A stretch of DNA of 64,000 nucleotides from Bog-159 sp963756605 (GTDB lineage: Bacteria > Acidobacteriota > Terriglobia > Bryobacterales > Bryobacteraceae), in assembly GCA_963756605.1 (NCBI GenBank), contig CAVWOT010000010.1, positions 285,598 to 349,597 of the forward strand, given 5' to 3'. Each line of letters begins with the position of its first letter. Position 1 is the stretch's first letter. The translations under genes were made by a program, and so were the position numbers. The notes under the pieces are model-generated. The model searched no databases and was not told the DNA's origin. It saw only the letters and a list, made by a program, of their open reading frames with translations. Shown here one piece after another: positions 37,236-46,875 of this stretch.

Positions 37236-38507
37236 TCAGTGGCCGCATGACTGCGGGACCTCTCCCGCGTTTAGAGGCTTGCCGTGTGGGAGCGGTTCGG
37301 GCACTGCCGCAAATTTGGCTACGGCATCGAACAGGGGTTTGAAATCGCGGGAAAGATTGCCCATCAGGCAATCCGTCAGGTCGCCCTTGAGGCTCGGGAA
37401 CTCGGTGATGAACTCCCGGAAGCTGAACTCCTGATTGTAGAAGGCGTAGACCAGCTTGCGCATAGCCTCAATGCTCTGGCAAAACTGAGCGCCATAATCC
37501 GCGAAACGCGATGCGGAAAAGTCGCCAGCAGAGATCGCGGCGTCTACGGCATCGCCCGCGAGTTCGCCGCTGCGCAGCGCCAGCATCACGCCTGACGAGA
37601 ATACCGGGTCCAGAAAGCCGAACGCATCGCCCGCCAGCACCAGTCCATCGGCAGCGCAGTGGCGCGAGCGGTAGGAGTATTCTCCGGTCACGCGATACGG
37701 TCCGAACTGCTGGCCGGGGGCCAAGTGGTTTCTGATCCAGTCATTCTTCTCCACTTCGCGGTGAAAGATGGCGGCCGGATCGCGCGTGTCCTGGTACAGA
37801 TACTCCTTTTCAGCCACAATCCCAACGCTCATGACGTCATTGGCCAGCGGAATGTACCAGAACCAGCCCTTGCCCGGCAGATAGGCAACCGTGGTAGCCC
37901 CTTCATCGATGCCGGGGTCGCGCTGCGCGCCTTTGTAGTAGGTCCATAGCGCGATCTTATTCAGGACCTTATCGCGCACCTTCCACCCATTGCGAGTCAC
38001 CGCGAAGGCCTCGCGGCCCGTGGCGTCGATGGTGACAGGCGCGCGGAATTCGCGCGTCTCGCCCGCTTTGTCCACCGCCCTGACCCCGGTCACCGCATCA
38101 TCGTGCTGAATCAGTTCGCGAACCGTGATCTCTTCAATCACCTCCGCGCCTTTCTCCCGCGAGTTGTCCAACAAAAGTTGATCAAACTCGCTGCGCAGCA
38201 CCTGCCAGGTGGCGGAGGCTTCATGCGCGAGTTGCTGTGAAAAATAGAAAGGCACGGAAGCCCGTCCGCTCATGCCCACGAACTGCACGCTATGCTTGCG
38301 GACGAAATGCGAGGTCTTCATGCGGTCGAGCACGCCGATGCGTTCGAGCGTGTAGTAGCCGTAGGGCAGCAGAGACTCGCCGATGTGATAGCGCGGAAAC
38401 TTCTCCTTCTCCAGGACCATCACGCGCCGGCCTTTGGCGGCGAGCACGGCAGCCGCCGTCGAACCGGCCGGGCCACCTCCGATCACGATGACATCATGCG
38501 TTTGCAT
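37236..38507 (-). CDS. FAD-dependent oxidoreductase, halogenase-like
   Basis: A 423-residue flavoprotein of the tryptophan-halogenase / geranylgeranyl-reductase-like group. It begins with an FAD-binding Rossmann motif DVIVIGGGPAGSTAA, has FPRYHIGESLLPYG, the GWFWYIPL segment (matching the WxWxIP motif of flavin-dependent halogenases) and the second FAD motif GLVLAGDAFGFLDPVFSSGV. I choose ATG 38507 at the Rossmann fold; a GTG at 38528 would add seven residues. A reductase partner and natural substrate are not seen. It lies in line with a transporter gene on the same strand (46 bases). Halogenation, hydroxylation or reduction are all possible. Confidence 0.75.
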   Translation of the reverse strand: MQTHDVIVIGGGPAGSTAAAVLAAKGRRVMVLEKEKFPRYHIGESLLPYGYYTLERIGVLDRMKTSHFVRKHSVQFVGMSGRASVPFYFSQQLAHEASATWQVLRSEFDQLLLDNSREKGAEVIEEITVRELIQHDDAVTGVRAVDKAGETREFRAPVTIDATGREAFAVTRNGWKVRDKVLNKIALWTYYKGAQRDPGIDEGATTVAYLPGKGWFWYIPLANDVMSVGIVAEKEYLYQDTRDPAAIFHREVEKNDWIRNHLAPGQQFGPYRVTGEYSYRSRHCAADGLVLAGDAFGFLDPVFSSGVMLALRSGELAGDAVDAAISAGDFSASRFADYGAQFCQSIEAMRKLVYAFYNQEFSFREFITEFPSLKGDLTDCLMGNLSRDFKPLFDAVAKFAAVPEPLPHGKPLNAGEVPQSCGH

Positions 38508-38553
38508 ATTTCTAATAGGAACCCTCACGTCGGAACCAGCGTCGTTTCAGATG

Positions 38554-39960
38554 TTATCTTGGCTCGGCGTCATCGAGCGGTAAGCTCATCGAAGCCGCGG
38601 CGACATCAGTTTCCAGTCTACCAATCGCCGGGTAATGGCTGCGCACCCAAGCCAGTCCGGCGAAGGCGCACACCATCGCGATTGCCAGGACAGACCAGTA
38701 AGTCTTGGCTCCGGACTGAATGACCAACGCGCCGAGCAGCGAACTCAGCAGGCCTCCCAGTCGGCCGATAGTCGCCGCGTACGCCACTCCCGTGGCGCGT
38801 ACACTGGTTGGGTACACGTGCGCGGCCAGCGCGTACATGGATGTTTGTACGGCGTTGGCCAGCAGACCGTTGATCCCGAGGCATGCGATCAGCAGGACGT
38901 GATCGCCATGCGCCTGAATCGGGACCACCAGCAGCGCCAACGCGCTCCCGGCACAAGCCAGCGCGCCGGAGAGCAGCGGCCCGCGCGACCCAAGTACTGT
39001 CACCAGCGTAGCCCACAGCAACACACCCACTACGCCGCCGAAATTGTAGACGGCCAGCCCGCTGCTGGCCGTGGCGACATTTAGTCCCTGCGCGGATAGC
39101 ATCGCCGGCAGCCAACCGAAGATCAGGTAAACGGATCCGAGGCTGGAGAAAAAGGCGATCCAAAGACCGGTGGTATCGCGGGCCAGGCCGGAACTGAATA
39201 ACATCCGCACCGAGGCGTGTTCCGCGCCACCGTGTTCGGCGCTATCTTCAAACGAAGCTCCGGCCGGTACGGCGTGCCCCATCTTGCCCAGCAGAACGAC
39301 GAGCCGCGGCCACATCGCGGACCGGCGCGCCAGGAATCGCGGCGACTCTGGCAGAAGTGCCATCAGGACCAGCGCCAAGAGGATCGGCAAAACGCCACCG
39401 ATCGAGTACAGCCCGCGCCACCCGAATCGAGGCAGCACCCAGGCGGCCAGCAGACCGCCCAGCATCCCGCCTAGCGGGAAGCAAACCAGCGTGAGCTTCA
39501 CCGCCATCGCACGCCGGCGCAGTGGCGCAAACTCTGCCGTCAGGGCGCTGGCGTTCGGCAGGGCGCCGCCGGTGCCCATACCGGTTACGAAACGCAAGAT
39601 CGTAAGTCCCGTTAACCCGTGGACCATCGCGGTGCCGATGGTGGCCAGGCCGAAAGTCACCACGCAACCGATCAGCGCCATCCGCCGGCCAAAACGATCG
39701 CCAACGTAGCCCGCCAGGGGACCGCCCACTGCCATCCCCGCTAGTCCGACCGCCAGCACCGGACCGAAATCGCCGCGGGCTACGTGCCACTCCCGGATCA
39801 GCGAGGGGATGGCAAAGCCGAGGATCTGAATGTCGAAGCCATCGAAGATGACCGCCAACGCCGCGAGTGCGGTTAGCAGTTTCTGATAGGTCGACCAGGA
39901 ACTGCGATCAAGCAGTGCCGCGACATCGAAGGTCTGTTCCGTTGCGGGCATTGGGGGCAT
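38554..39960 (-). CDS. MFS transporter, aromatic acid/H+ symporter-like
   Basis: A 468-residue twelve-helix major facilitator of the AAHS type. It contains FDGFDIQILGFAIPSL in helix 1 with the DGFD motif typical of this family, GYVGDRFGRRMALIG (the loop 2-3 motif), and PESPRFLARR after helix 6, then VYPTSVRATGVAYAATIGRL in the second half. It likely imports or exports an aromatic or other small organic acid with protons. It lies in line with the halogenase-like gene and close to the MBL gene on the same strand. Confidence 0.85.
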   Translation of the reverse strand: MPPMPATEQTFDVAALLDRSSWSTYQKLLTALAALAVIFDGFDIQILGFAIPSLIREWHVARGDFGPVLAVGLAGMAVGGPLAGYVGDRFGRRMALIGCVVTFGLATIGTAMVHGLTGLTILRFVTGMGTGGALPNASALTAEFAPLRRRAMAVKLTLVCFPLGGMLGGLLAAWVLPRFGWRGLYSIGGVLPILLALVLMALLPESPRFLARRSAMWPRLVVLLGKMGHAVPAGASFEDSAEHGGAEHASVRMLFSSGLARDTTGLWIAFFSSLGSVYLIFGWLPAMLSAQGLNVATASSGLAVYNFGGVVGVLLWATLVTVLGSRGPLLSGALACAGSALALLVVPIQAHGDHVLLIACLGINGLLANAVQTSMYALAAHVYPTSVRATGVAYAATIGRLGGLLSSLLGALVIQSGAKTYWSVLAIAMVCAFAGLAWVRSHYPAIGRLETDVAAASMSLPLDDAEPR

Positions 39961-40013
39961 TGTACCCGATGCCGGTGTGATTTCGCACCTTGGTGACGCA
40001 CCCAAACTTCGCG

Positions 40014-40940
40014 CTAGAACGAATCGAGGTCGCGTCCGCTGACGACTTTCCCGGAGTAACCCTGCCGGATTTCCTTTTCCAGATCGACTCCTTCCTTCGA
40101 TCCGAAGTACATCTGATGGTACAGAACCAGCAGTTTAGGCTTCGATCGCGCTGCAATGGCCGCCAGTTCCGCAGTGGACGTGTGAAAGCTGGAGTGATAT
40201 TTCTGCACTTCCGGAGCCAGCCGGGCGAAGCGCGCTGCCGAGTATACCTCATGCACCAGGACGTCGCAGCCCTGGCAGGCTTCTTCGATCGCGGCGCACG
40301 GAGCCGTGTCCCCCGACAGTACAATCGTCCGGCCGTCAGCCTCGATTGCATAGCCGAAAGCCTGTGGCCACGAGCCATGCTGAACAGCGATGGCGCGCAC
40401 CGAAATGTGCGCGTCGCGATATACGGGCCCGGCGGAGATTTCGTGCACATTGACGCGCAGGCCCGCCGGGTCCAAATGCTCCAGCCCGTGGGTCCGTATG
40501 TCGATATCATCGCTATAGGCCAGCTTGAGATGCTCCGCCATGGCTGCTGTGCCTTTCGGGCCGAAAACCTCCAGAGCCTCCCGGCGGCCGGTCACCCACG
40601 GAGTCAGGATTACGTCCGCGAAGCCCAGCGTATGGTCAGAATGCAAGTGCGTCAGAAAAAGTCTGGTCAAATTCGGCGCGACCAGACCCGGAATGCGATA
40701 CCGCGCGGCGGCTTCATCGGCGCGGCGAACTATCCCCGCACCCGCATCAAAAAGGTAAGCCTGGCCGCCGGCCACAATGGCAACTGCCGGGCCGGAACTC
40801 AGCGCGTCCGGTATCGGCGTTCCGGAACCGAGAATGATCACGGAAGCCGATTCAGAAGGAAACACAAGACGCGGCAGGCCGGCGAGCGCCCACAAGGCGA
40901 GAGATCCGCAGAGCGCCGATCGGCGGGTGATGAGTCGCAA
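40014..40940 (-). CDS. MBL-fold hydrolase with export signal
   Basis: A 308-residue metallo-beta-lactamase-fold protein of the RNase Z/arylsulfatase-like group. The N-terminus MRLITRRSALCGSLALWALA has twin Arg and a hydrophobic stretch, so probably secreted through Tat or Sec. Metal-binding motif THLHSDH is at 97-103, a further Asp in VLSGDTAPC and His in LVLYHQMYFG. A periplasmic location argues against tRNA processing and for a small-molecule ester or sulfate substrate, but that is inference. It is divergent from the DHA2 transporter (55 bases between starts). Confidence 0.8.
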   Translation of the reverse strand: MRLITRRSALCGSLALWALAGLPRLVFPSESASVIILGSGTPIPDALSSGPAVAIVAGGQAYLFDAGAGIVRRADEAAARYRIPGLVAPNLTRLFLTHLHSDHTLGFADVILTPWVTGRREALEVFGPKGTAAMAEHLKLAYSDDIDIRTHGLEHLDPAGLRVNVHEISAGPVYRDAHISVRAIAVQHGSWPQAFGYAIEADGRTIVLSGDTAPCAAIEEACQGCDVLVHEVYSAARFARLAPEVQKYHSSFHTSTAELAAIAARSKPKLLVLYHQMYFGSKEGVDLEKEIRQGYSGKVVSGRDLDSF

Positions 40941-40994
40941 GGTGTAGAATATCCTATTTACATCCGGCTGGCGATCTCCAGGAGGCTTCCTAAA

Positions 40995-42437
40995 TTGGCG
41001 ACTTCCATCGCGACCGCGGTTTCCACGGGCAGTCTCGATCCGGGCCGCTGGCGTTCTCTGGCCGTGGTCTTGTCGGCCGCATTTCTGGTCACTCTCGACT
41101 TTTTTGTCGTGAATGTCTCAATCCCCTCCATTCGCGCCGGCCTGCACGCCTCGTTTGCCGACCTGCAACTGGTCATCGCCAGCTACGGGCTTACCTATTC
41201 CGTTCTTCTGATCACCGGCGGCCGGCTAGGCGATATCTACGGGCGAAAGCGCATGTTCCTTTGCGGAATCGCCGGGTTTACCTCGGCTTCGCTTCTCTGC
41301 GGGATGGCGCCTAGTCCGGGTTTCCTCATCGCGAGCCGCGCCATGCAGGGAAGCATGGCCGCCATGTTGTTACCGCAAGTGCTCTCGTTGATCCAAGTGA
41401 CCTTCCCCGTACATGAGCGGGCCAAGGCGTTCGGCTTTTTCGGCATGGTTGTGGGCACCGCATCCTTCTCCGGAAATGTGCTGGGCGGCTTGCTCGTCAG
41501 TGCCAATGTTTTCGGATTGGGCTGGCGGCCCATATTTCTGATTAATCTGCCTATCGGAGTGATCGCCATACTGGCGGCCAGGCGCACGGTCCGGGAATCG
41601 CGTTCGCCGAAGGCGCGCAGCCTGGACCTGGGAGGCGTCGCACTGATGACCGCGTCGCTGTCTCTGCTGCTCTATCCGCTGGTGAAGGGACGCGAAACCG
41701 GGTGGCCCGCGTGGACGTATGAATGCGCGGCGGCATCCGTGCTGCTGATGGCTCTGTTTGTGCGCTATGAACAAGGCGTCACCGGCCGTGGCGGCGCGCC
41801 GCTGGTGGAGCTTTCGCTATTCCACGATCGCGCCTTCGTGATCGGCCTTTCGAGCGCAGTATGTTTCTTTAGCACCACGGCGTCCTTTTTCTTGATCTCC
41901 ACGATCTTCCTGCAGAACGGCCTCGGCTATAGCGCGCGGGACGCGGGGCTGACGTTTGGTTCTTTTGCGATTGCCTTTCTGTGCAGCTCCCTGGCGTCGG
42001 TTCGCGTGCAGCCGAAGCTCGGCAGCCGGATCATCAATGTGGGCGCCGCACTCATGATATGCGGCCTGGTTACATTGCTGTGGATGGCGCGCTCGCGCGG
42101 CGCCGCGTTGACGGGCCTCCAACTCGCGCCGGCCCTTATGATCTACGGCACGGGGCAGGGCTTCGTGATGCCCACGCTGATCAGCACTATCCTCATCAAT
42201 ATCAAAGGCCATGACGCCGGGTCGGCCTCCGGCGTGTTAACTACCGTGCAACAATGTTCCTTCGCTACAGGAGTGGCCGCCATCGGCACTATCTTCTTCA
42301 GCGCCTTAGGCGGCCGGACCGGCGCCGATGTGTTTCTCCACGCTCTTTCCAGAGCCTTTTCGGTGAATATCTGCCTGTTGTGCGTTACCTTCCTGCTCAT
42401 CCTGCAAATCCCCCGCAACGCTGTCAGAACCAGTTGA
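40995..42437 (+). CDS. MFS drug/metabolite exporter (DHA2, EmrB-like)
   Basis: A 480-residue fourteen-helix major facilitator. I choose TTG 40995 because AGGAGG (40980-40985) sits nine bases before it and the protein then starts just before helix 1 (SLAVVLSAAFLVTLDFFVVN). Family motifs: VNVSIPSIRAGLHAS, LITGGRLGDIYGRKRMFLCG and RPIFLINLPIGVIAILAARR. The frame is open far upstream but that part overlaps the MBL gene and is not coding. Role: proton-driven export of amphipathic small molecules. The next gene starts 33 bases downstream. Confidence 0.88.
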   Translation: MATSIATAVSTGSLDPGRWRSLAVVLSAAFLVTLDFFVVNVSIPSIRAGLHASFADLQLVIASYGLTYSVLLITGGRLGDIYGRKRMFLCGIAGFTSASLLCGMAPSPGFLIASRAMQGSMAAMLLPQVLSLIQVTFPVHERAKAFGFFGMVVGTASFSGNVLGGLLVSANVFGLGWRPIFLINLPIGVIAILAARRTVRESRSPKARSLDLGGVALMTASLSLLLYPLVKGRETGWPAWTYECAAASVLLMALFVRYEQGVTGRGGAPLVELSLFHDRAFVIGLSSAVCFFSTTASFFLISTIFLQNGLGYSARDAGLTFGSFAIAFLCSSLASVRVQPKLGSRIINVGAALMICGLVTLLWMARSRGAALTGLQLAPALMIYGTGQGFVMPTLISTILINIKGHDAGSASGVLTTVQQCSFATGVAAIGTIFFSALGGRTGADVFLHALSRAFSVNICLLCVTFLLILQIPRNAVRTS

Positions 42438-42470
42438 GAACTCCGCGAAGTGTGACATAATACACAGATT

Positions 42471-44303
42471 GTGCGCCAACTGATCTATGCCCTCACCCTG
42501 AGTTGTGCCGCGTTCGCGGCGGAACCTGAGTCCCTGAAGGTCACTCTCCTCTCGAATCTCCCGTCGCCGCAGCCGGTCGGAACTATAATCACGCTGGTGC
42601 CTCGGCTGGCGAATTCGACCCACGCCACTTATGTCGCCCAGTACAGCGTGAGCGTGGACGGCGGCGCGTTCCACGTGATCCGGGATTTCAGCCAGGATAT
42701 GATGTTCGCCTGGTCGCCGGAGCTCTACGAACACGAAGCGCGCGTGCGGGTCACCGTGCGGGACAACGACACCATGAAAACGGCCGCGGCTGAATTGCCC
42801 TTCCAGGTTGTTTCGCGCATTAAGGCCGGCCGGCCGGTGGTTACGCCCACGGCGCATCCGCTGGTGGCCCTGCTGAGCGCGCCGCCTTGCCCCGAGGGGA
42901 ACCAGTTCCGCGTGGAGTTTCGCAGGGCGGGAGATTCTTTTTCGAGCCACACCTCGGCCGAATCTTGCCGCGCCGGCCGCAGCAGCAACGTCTACGTGGC
43001 CGGAATGCGGGCCGATACCGATTATGAAATGCGGCCAGAGACGCTCGGCGGGGCCATGGAATCGGGCGCCTGGATCAATTTCCATACCGGCCTTCTAGAT
43101 GGTCGTTTCCCGCCGGTGAACATTCCCACGCCGCGCGCCGGCGGCGCGCGTAGCGCCGACCAATTGCTGGTGACCAGCATGGCAACGGAGCCTTTTCATA
43201 ATCAAGCTACCGATCTGGAGGGAAATGTAGTTTGGATCCTGGCCTCGGCGGGCTTCCTGACCCGTGTTCTCCCTGGCGGCCGGTTTCTGGTGTTGGCCGA
43301 GGCCGCGAATTCACAGAATGACATTAAGCGCTGGCAGGCAGTCCGGGAACTGGATTTGCTTGGCAATACCATCCGCGAAACGAATGCCAGCCGCGTGGCG
43401 GAACAGTTGGCGAGCCGCGGTATCCGCTCTAAATGTATGAAGGACGGCGAGCAGTGCGTTTCGGGATTCCATCACGAGGCTATCAGGCTGCCGAACGATC
43501 ATACGTTGGTCATTGCGGGTCTGGAGCGTATGTTTCCCGATGGCGCCCAAGGATCCAAGGACCCGGTGGATGTGATGGGAGACCTGGTAATCGACCTGGA
43601 CCCGGATTTTCAGGTTGCCTGGGTCTGGAACGCTTTCGACCACATGGATGTGACCCGCAAGTCCCTGGGCGATGAGAAATGCAAGCTGGGGCCGGGCACT
43701 GACGGCTGTGCCTCGGTCTTCCTCGCCGCTGAGGCCAATGGCTGGCTGCACAGCAACGCCTTGAATTACATTCCCGGCAGCGGCGATTTTCTGATCTCGA
43801 TTCCGGAGCAGGACTGGGTGGTGAAGATCGATTACAAGGACGGCAAGGGAACCGGCAAAGTGCTTTGGCGTCTGGGATTGGATGGAGACTTCAAGGCAAA
43901 GTCGGACGACTCATACCCGTGGTTCTCGTACCAGCATGACGTAGGCTTCGATCCCCCCGGATCGAATCGGCTGATCGTTTTCGACGACGGGGACCGGCGG
44001 AAGAAGAAGTTTCCCAAATCCAACAACCGCGGCCAGGTTTGGGAGTTGGATGAGCAAGCCATGACCGCCACCCTGGTAGTGAACTCCGACCTGGGGGTGT
44101 ATTCGCCGGCCGTCGGGTCCGCACAATCGCTCTCCGGCGGCGGATATAGTTTTCAATCCGGCATGATCAATCTGCCCGTTGTTTCAACCCGCGAGACCGA
44201 GGTTGGAGTGGACGGCAAGATCGTCTACGCGCAACAGTTTGAGGCCGCCGTCGCGTATCGCAGTTTCCGGGTGCCGGATCTTTACACCCCTCCACGCAAG
44301 TAA
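42471..44303 (+). CDS. Arylsulfotransferase (ASST) family protein
   Basis: A 610-residue secreted protein with signal peptide MRQLIYALTLSCAAFA, starting at GTG 42471. After an N-terminal Ig-like domain it shows the ASST-type propeller: GFHHEAIRLPNDHTLVIAG, DLVIDLDPDFQVAWVWNAFD, GWLHSNALNYIPGSGDFLIS, YQHDVGFDPPGSNRLIVFDD. The His residues in FHHE, LHSN and YQHD correspond in spacing to active-site histidines of PAPS-independent aryl-sulfate sulfotransferases. It may transfer sulfate between phenols in the periplasm. It is followed by an alpha/beta hydrolase and a PAPS sulfotransferase on the same strand. Confidence 0.82.
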   Translation: MRQLIYALTLSCAAFAAEPESLKVTLLSNLPSPQPVGTIITLVPRLANSTHATYVAQYSVSVDGGAFHVIRDFSQDMMFAWSPELYEHEARVRVTVRDNDTMKTAAAELPFQVVSRIKAGRPVVTPTAHPLVALLSAPPCPEGNQFRVEFRRAGDSFSSHTSAESCRAGRSSNVYVAGMRADTDYEMRPETLGGAMESGAWINFHTGLLDGRFPPVNIPTPRAGGARSADQLLVTSMATEPFHNQATDLEGNVVWILASAGFLTRVLPGGRFLVLAEAANSQNDIKRWQAVRELDLLGNTIRETNASRVAEQLASRGIRSKCMKDGEQCVSGFHHEAIRLPNDHTLVIAGLERMFPDGAQGSKDPVDVMGDLVIDLDPDFQVAWVWNAFDHMDVTRKSLGDEKCKLGPGTDGCASVFLAAEANGWLHSNALNYIPGSGDFLISIPEQDWVVKIDYKDGKGTGKVLWRLGLDGDFKAKSDDSYPWFSYQHDVGFDPPGSNRLIVFDDGDRRKKKFPKSNNRGQVWELDEQAMTATLVVNSDLGVYSPAVGSAQSLSGGGYSFQSGMINLPVVSTRETEVGVDGKIVYAQQFEAAVAYRSFRVPDLYTPPRK

Positions 44304-44316
44304 GGCACAGGCGGCG

Positions 44317-44991
44317 ATGCGGAGGCTTGCCATTGCGGCTCTCATAATTACCGGACTCACGGCGGCGCCGGGAGAGGTTTCGTTCCCAACCGCGGACGGG
44401 GGCTTAATCTGGGCCGATGTGTACGGCAGCGGAGACCGTGGCGTGGTGCTGGCCCACGGCGCTCGCTTCGACAAAGCTAGTTGGGGGAAGCAGGCCGAGG
44501 TTCTGGCAAAAGCCGGCTTCCGCGTCCTCGCCATTGATTTTCGCGGTTATGGACAGTCGCGCGGCGGAGATAAGTCCGCGCCCGGCAGCGGAGAAAAGTA
44601 CGAAGATATTCTGGCGGCGGTACGATACCTTCGGGAAAACGGCGCCAAGACCGTCAGTTTGATTGGCGCCAGCATGGGAGGCGGCGCGGCGGCCACCGCG
44701 TCGATCCACGCGCGCCCCGGCGAAATCGATCGCCTCATACTGTTGGCTCCCGTGCCGGTGGCGGAGCCCGAGCGGCTTACCGGCCCGAAGCTGTTCGTCA
44801 CCAGCAAAGGCGATGGGCTCGCGGCCAAGGTCAGGGAGCAATTCGAAAAGGCGCCGGAGCCCAAAGAGCTGATTATCCTGGAGGGCTCAGCTCACGCGCA
44901 GTTCCTCTTCCAGACCGTTCAAGGGGAGCGCCTGATGAAGAAGATTTTGGAGTTTTTGTCAGAGAGCAAGACAGAGGCGGAAAAGAAATGA
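44317..44991 (+). CDS. Secreted alpha/beta hydrolase
   Basis: A 224-residue hydrolase. ATG 44317 gives a signal-like start MRRLAIAALIITGLTAAPGE; the frame is open further upstream over the end of the ASST gene, which I exclude. Nucleophile elbow GASMGG with Ser119, oxyanion region AHGARFDKASW, catalytic Asp in LFVTSKGDGLAA and His in EGSAHAQFLF. An esterase or similar acting outside the cytoplasm. The stop overlaps the sulfotransferase ATG (44988-44991), implying co-translation. Confidence 0.82.
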   Translation: MRRLAIAALIITGLTAAPGEVSFPTADGGLIWADVYGSGDRGVVLAHGARFDKASWGKQAEVLAKAGFRVLAIDFRGYGQSRGGDKSAPGSGEKYEDILAAVRYLRENGAKTVSLIGASMGGGAAATASIHARPGEIDRLILLAPVPVAEPERLTGPKLFVTSKGDGLAAKVREQFEKAPEPKELIILEGSAHAQFLFQTVQGERLMKKILEFLSESKTEAEKK

Positions 44992-45926
44992 CTTCGACGG
45001 AAGTGATCTGGCCTAAGAAGACCCGAGAGCTACAGACCCTGCACCTTGATTCCACGATTTGGAACGACTTTAAGTTTCGCGAAGGCGATATTATCATCTC
45101 GACTTATGGCAAGTCCGGCACAACCTGGATGCAGCAGATCATTTCACAGATGCTCTTCGCAGGCGATACCGAGATGGACACACAGGCGATGTCTCCGTGG
45201 GTCGACTATGTGATTCCTCCGAAAGAGGTGAAACTCGCCGCCCTGGAGGCGCAGACCCACCGCCGCTTCGTGAAAACGCATCTGCCGGTGGACGCCCTGG
45301 TGTACTCGCCGAAGGCCAAATACATTTACATCGGACGCGACGGCCGCGACGTCTTGTGGAGTCTCTACAACCACCATTCGTCGGGCACCGAGGCCATGTA
45401 CAACGGGCTGAATAACAGGCCCGGCCGGGTTGGCCCTCCACTGGAGCCTCCGTCGGCCGACATTCGCGAATACTGGCGCGCCTGGTTCGAACGGGAAGGA
45501 TACCCGTATTGGCCGTTCTGGGAGAACATCCGCAGTTGGTGGGCGATCCGCCATCTCCCGAATATTCTGATGGTGCACTTCGACGTTCTGCGCAGGCAGT
45601 TGCCGGGACAGATGCGGCGCATCGCCCGATTTCTGGATATCCCGATCGAAGAGGCCAAGTGGGACACCATGGTCGAGCACTGCACTTTCGAATGGATGCG
45701 GGAGCACGGCGAAAAAATCGTTCCCTTGCGCGGCGCGCTGTGGGTGGGCGGAACGAAAACCTTCATTAACAAGGGTACCAGCGGACGGTGGCGAGATACC
45801 CTGACTGCGGAGGAATCGGCGGAATACGAGGCCAGAGCCGTCGCCGAATTAGGGCCCGAATGCGCTCGCTGGCTTGCGACCGGCGAAGGCATGGAGATCG
45901 GGCGGGGATCTCCTGTAGCTGCCTGA
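44988..45926 (+). CDS. PAPS-dependent sulfotransferase
   Basis: A 312-residue cytosolic-type (SULT1-like) sulfotransferase that moves sulfate from PAPS to a hydroxyl or amine of a small molecule. The 5'-phosphosulfate loop TYGKSGTTWMQ is at about 39-49, the catalytic His is probably in KTHLPVDAL, the 3'-phosphate motif is IGRDGRDVLWSLYNH, and the C-terminal KGTSGRWRDTLTAEE is the conserved GxxGxWK-type motif. Overlap with the hydrolase gene suggests one operon with ASST. The acceptor is unknown. Confidence 0.9.
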   Translation: MTSTEVIWPKKTRELQTLHLDSTIWNDFKFREGDIIISTYGKSGTTWMQQIISQMLFAGDTEMDTQAMSPWVDYVIPPKEVKLAALEAQTHRRFVKTHLPVDALVYSPKAKYIYIGRDGRDVLWSLYNHHSSGTEAMYNGLNNRPGRVGPPLEPPSADIREYWRAWFEREGYPYWPFWENIRSWWAIRHLPNILMVHFDVLRRQLPGQMRRIARFLDIPIEEAKWDTMVEHCTFEWMREHGEKIVPLRGALWVGGTKTFINKGTSGRWRDTLTAEESAEYEARAVAELGPECARWLATGEGMEIGRGSPVAA

Positions 45927-46247
45927 TTTGTCGGCGCTGTTCTGTTCCAGCTATCCGGGAACCAGGTCAGCCTGCCGCTGATTTTATGAAAACATGCGGC
46001 GCGCCAAATCGTATATGCGAATGCGGCCTACGATTTTTGGTGGTCCCCGGAGATCAATAGCGGGCGCGGAGCTAACGGTGAACTCCTTGACCTGCACTGA
46101 CATGCGAGGTTCAACGTCGGCGCTTCAGCGAGTGCTCAGCCGGAGGCGTCGCAGCCCGAAATTACGATGCTTCCCGCTGGCGCCAGGTTCTCAATTGTGC
46201 TGACTTGGTGCTCGCGAAAGCGGCGACGCCCGAGGCTACGTTTCAGG
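45927..46247. other. Intergenic, nothing recognised
   Basis: No supported gene or clear terminator between the sulfotransferase and the convergent hypothetical gene. Confidence 0.4.
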
Positions 46248-46712
46248 TTACTGCTTTTCCCAAACCATCGTTGCCGTGTATGCCTTACCATCAGCGTTCG
46301 TACCTTTGATGCTGTTGGTCATTGTCTTGCCATCCTTTGAGACGACGCTCCGCCCTGTGACGCTGTACTTTCCATCTTTCTTCTTTGCGCTGTAAGTGAA
46401 GGTACTTGCATTCACCTGTTTGATGGAGATGGTGTCATAGGGCGCACCGGTTACTGGCGATTCACTACCATCATACTTTGCGACGTAGCTGGAATTAATC
46501 GCTGTGCCGCTAGCCTGCTCTCCGGTAGTGGTCACCTTTATCCCGCCGTCAGATGCTTCCCGTGTGGTACTGAGACTCTTGACCGGGGTGGATGGGCTAA
46601 ACTTGGATTTCTCTATATTCAACTTCCACGTCCCAAGCGAGTTGTCAGCCGCAAACGCTCCGATTGCTGTAACCAAGACACCGATGGTAATTTGGGTCAA
46701 TACGTTTCGCAT
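46248..46712 (-). CDS. Secreted acidobacterial hypothetical protein
   Basis: A 154-residue protein with signal peptide (MRNVLTQITIGVLVTAIGAF, cleavage after AFA). The mature part begins DNSLGTWKLNIEKSKFSP, a motif I know from a widespread acidobacterial family of about 150 residues, followed by beta-rich sequence (ASTFTYSAKKKDGKYSVTGR) suggesting a small lipocalin-like barrel. Function unknown. Complete. Confidence 0.75.
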   Translation of the reverse strand: MRNVLTQITIGVLVTAIGAFAADNSLGTWKLNIEKSKFSPSTPVKSLSTTREASDGGIKVTTTGEQASGTAINSSYVAKYDGSESPVTGAPYDTISIKQVNASTFTYSAKKKDGKYSVTGRSVVSKDGKTMTNSIKGTNADGKAYTATMVWEKQ

Positions 46713-46875
46713 TAGTGTATCCTTTCAGCCGGGATCCTATTTTCGAAATCAAGCTGGTATTGTACATCCAACCGCCTCCCTTTTGTGGCGTTCAAATTCT
46801 TGACTGTGGTGGGTAGGCACTCGCTGGGAAGTGTCGCAAAGCGGGCCGACGGGCTTTGGTAGGGTCACGAAATGA

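Noticed and set aside
39990..40994. Upstream 335 codons of the DHA2 transporter frame
   Set aside because: Antisense to the MBL gene; a strong ribosome site and the first helix place the start at 40995.
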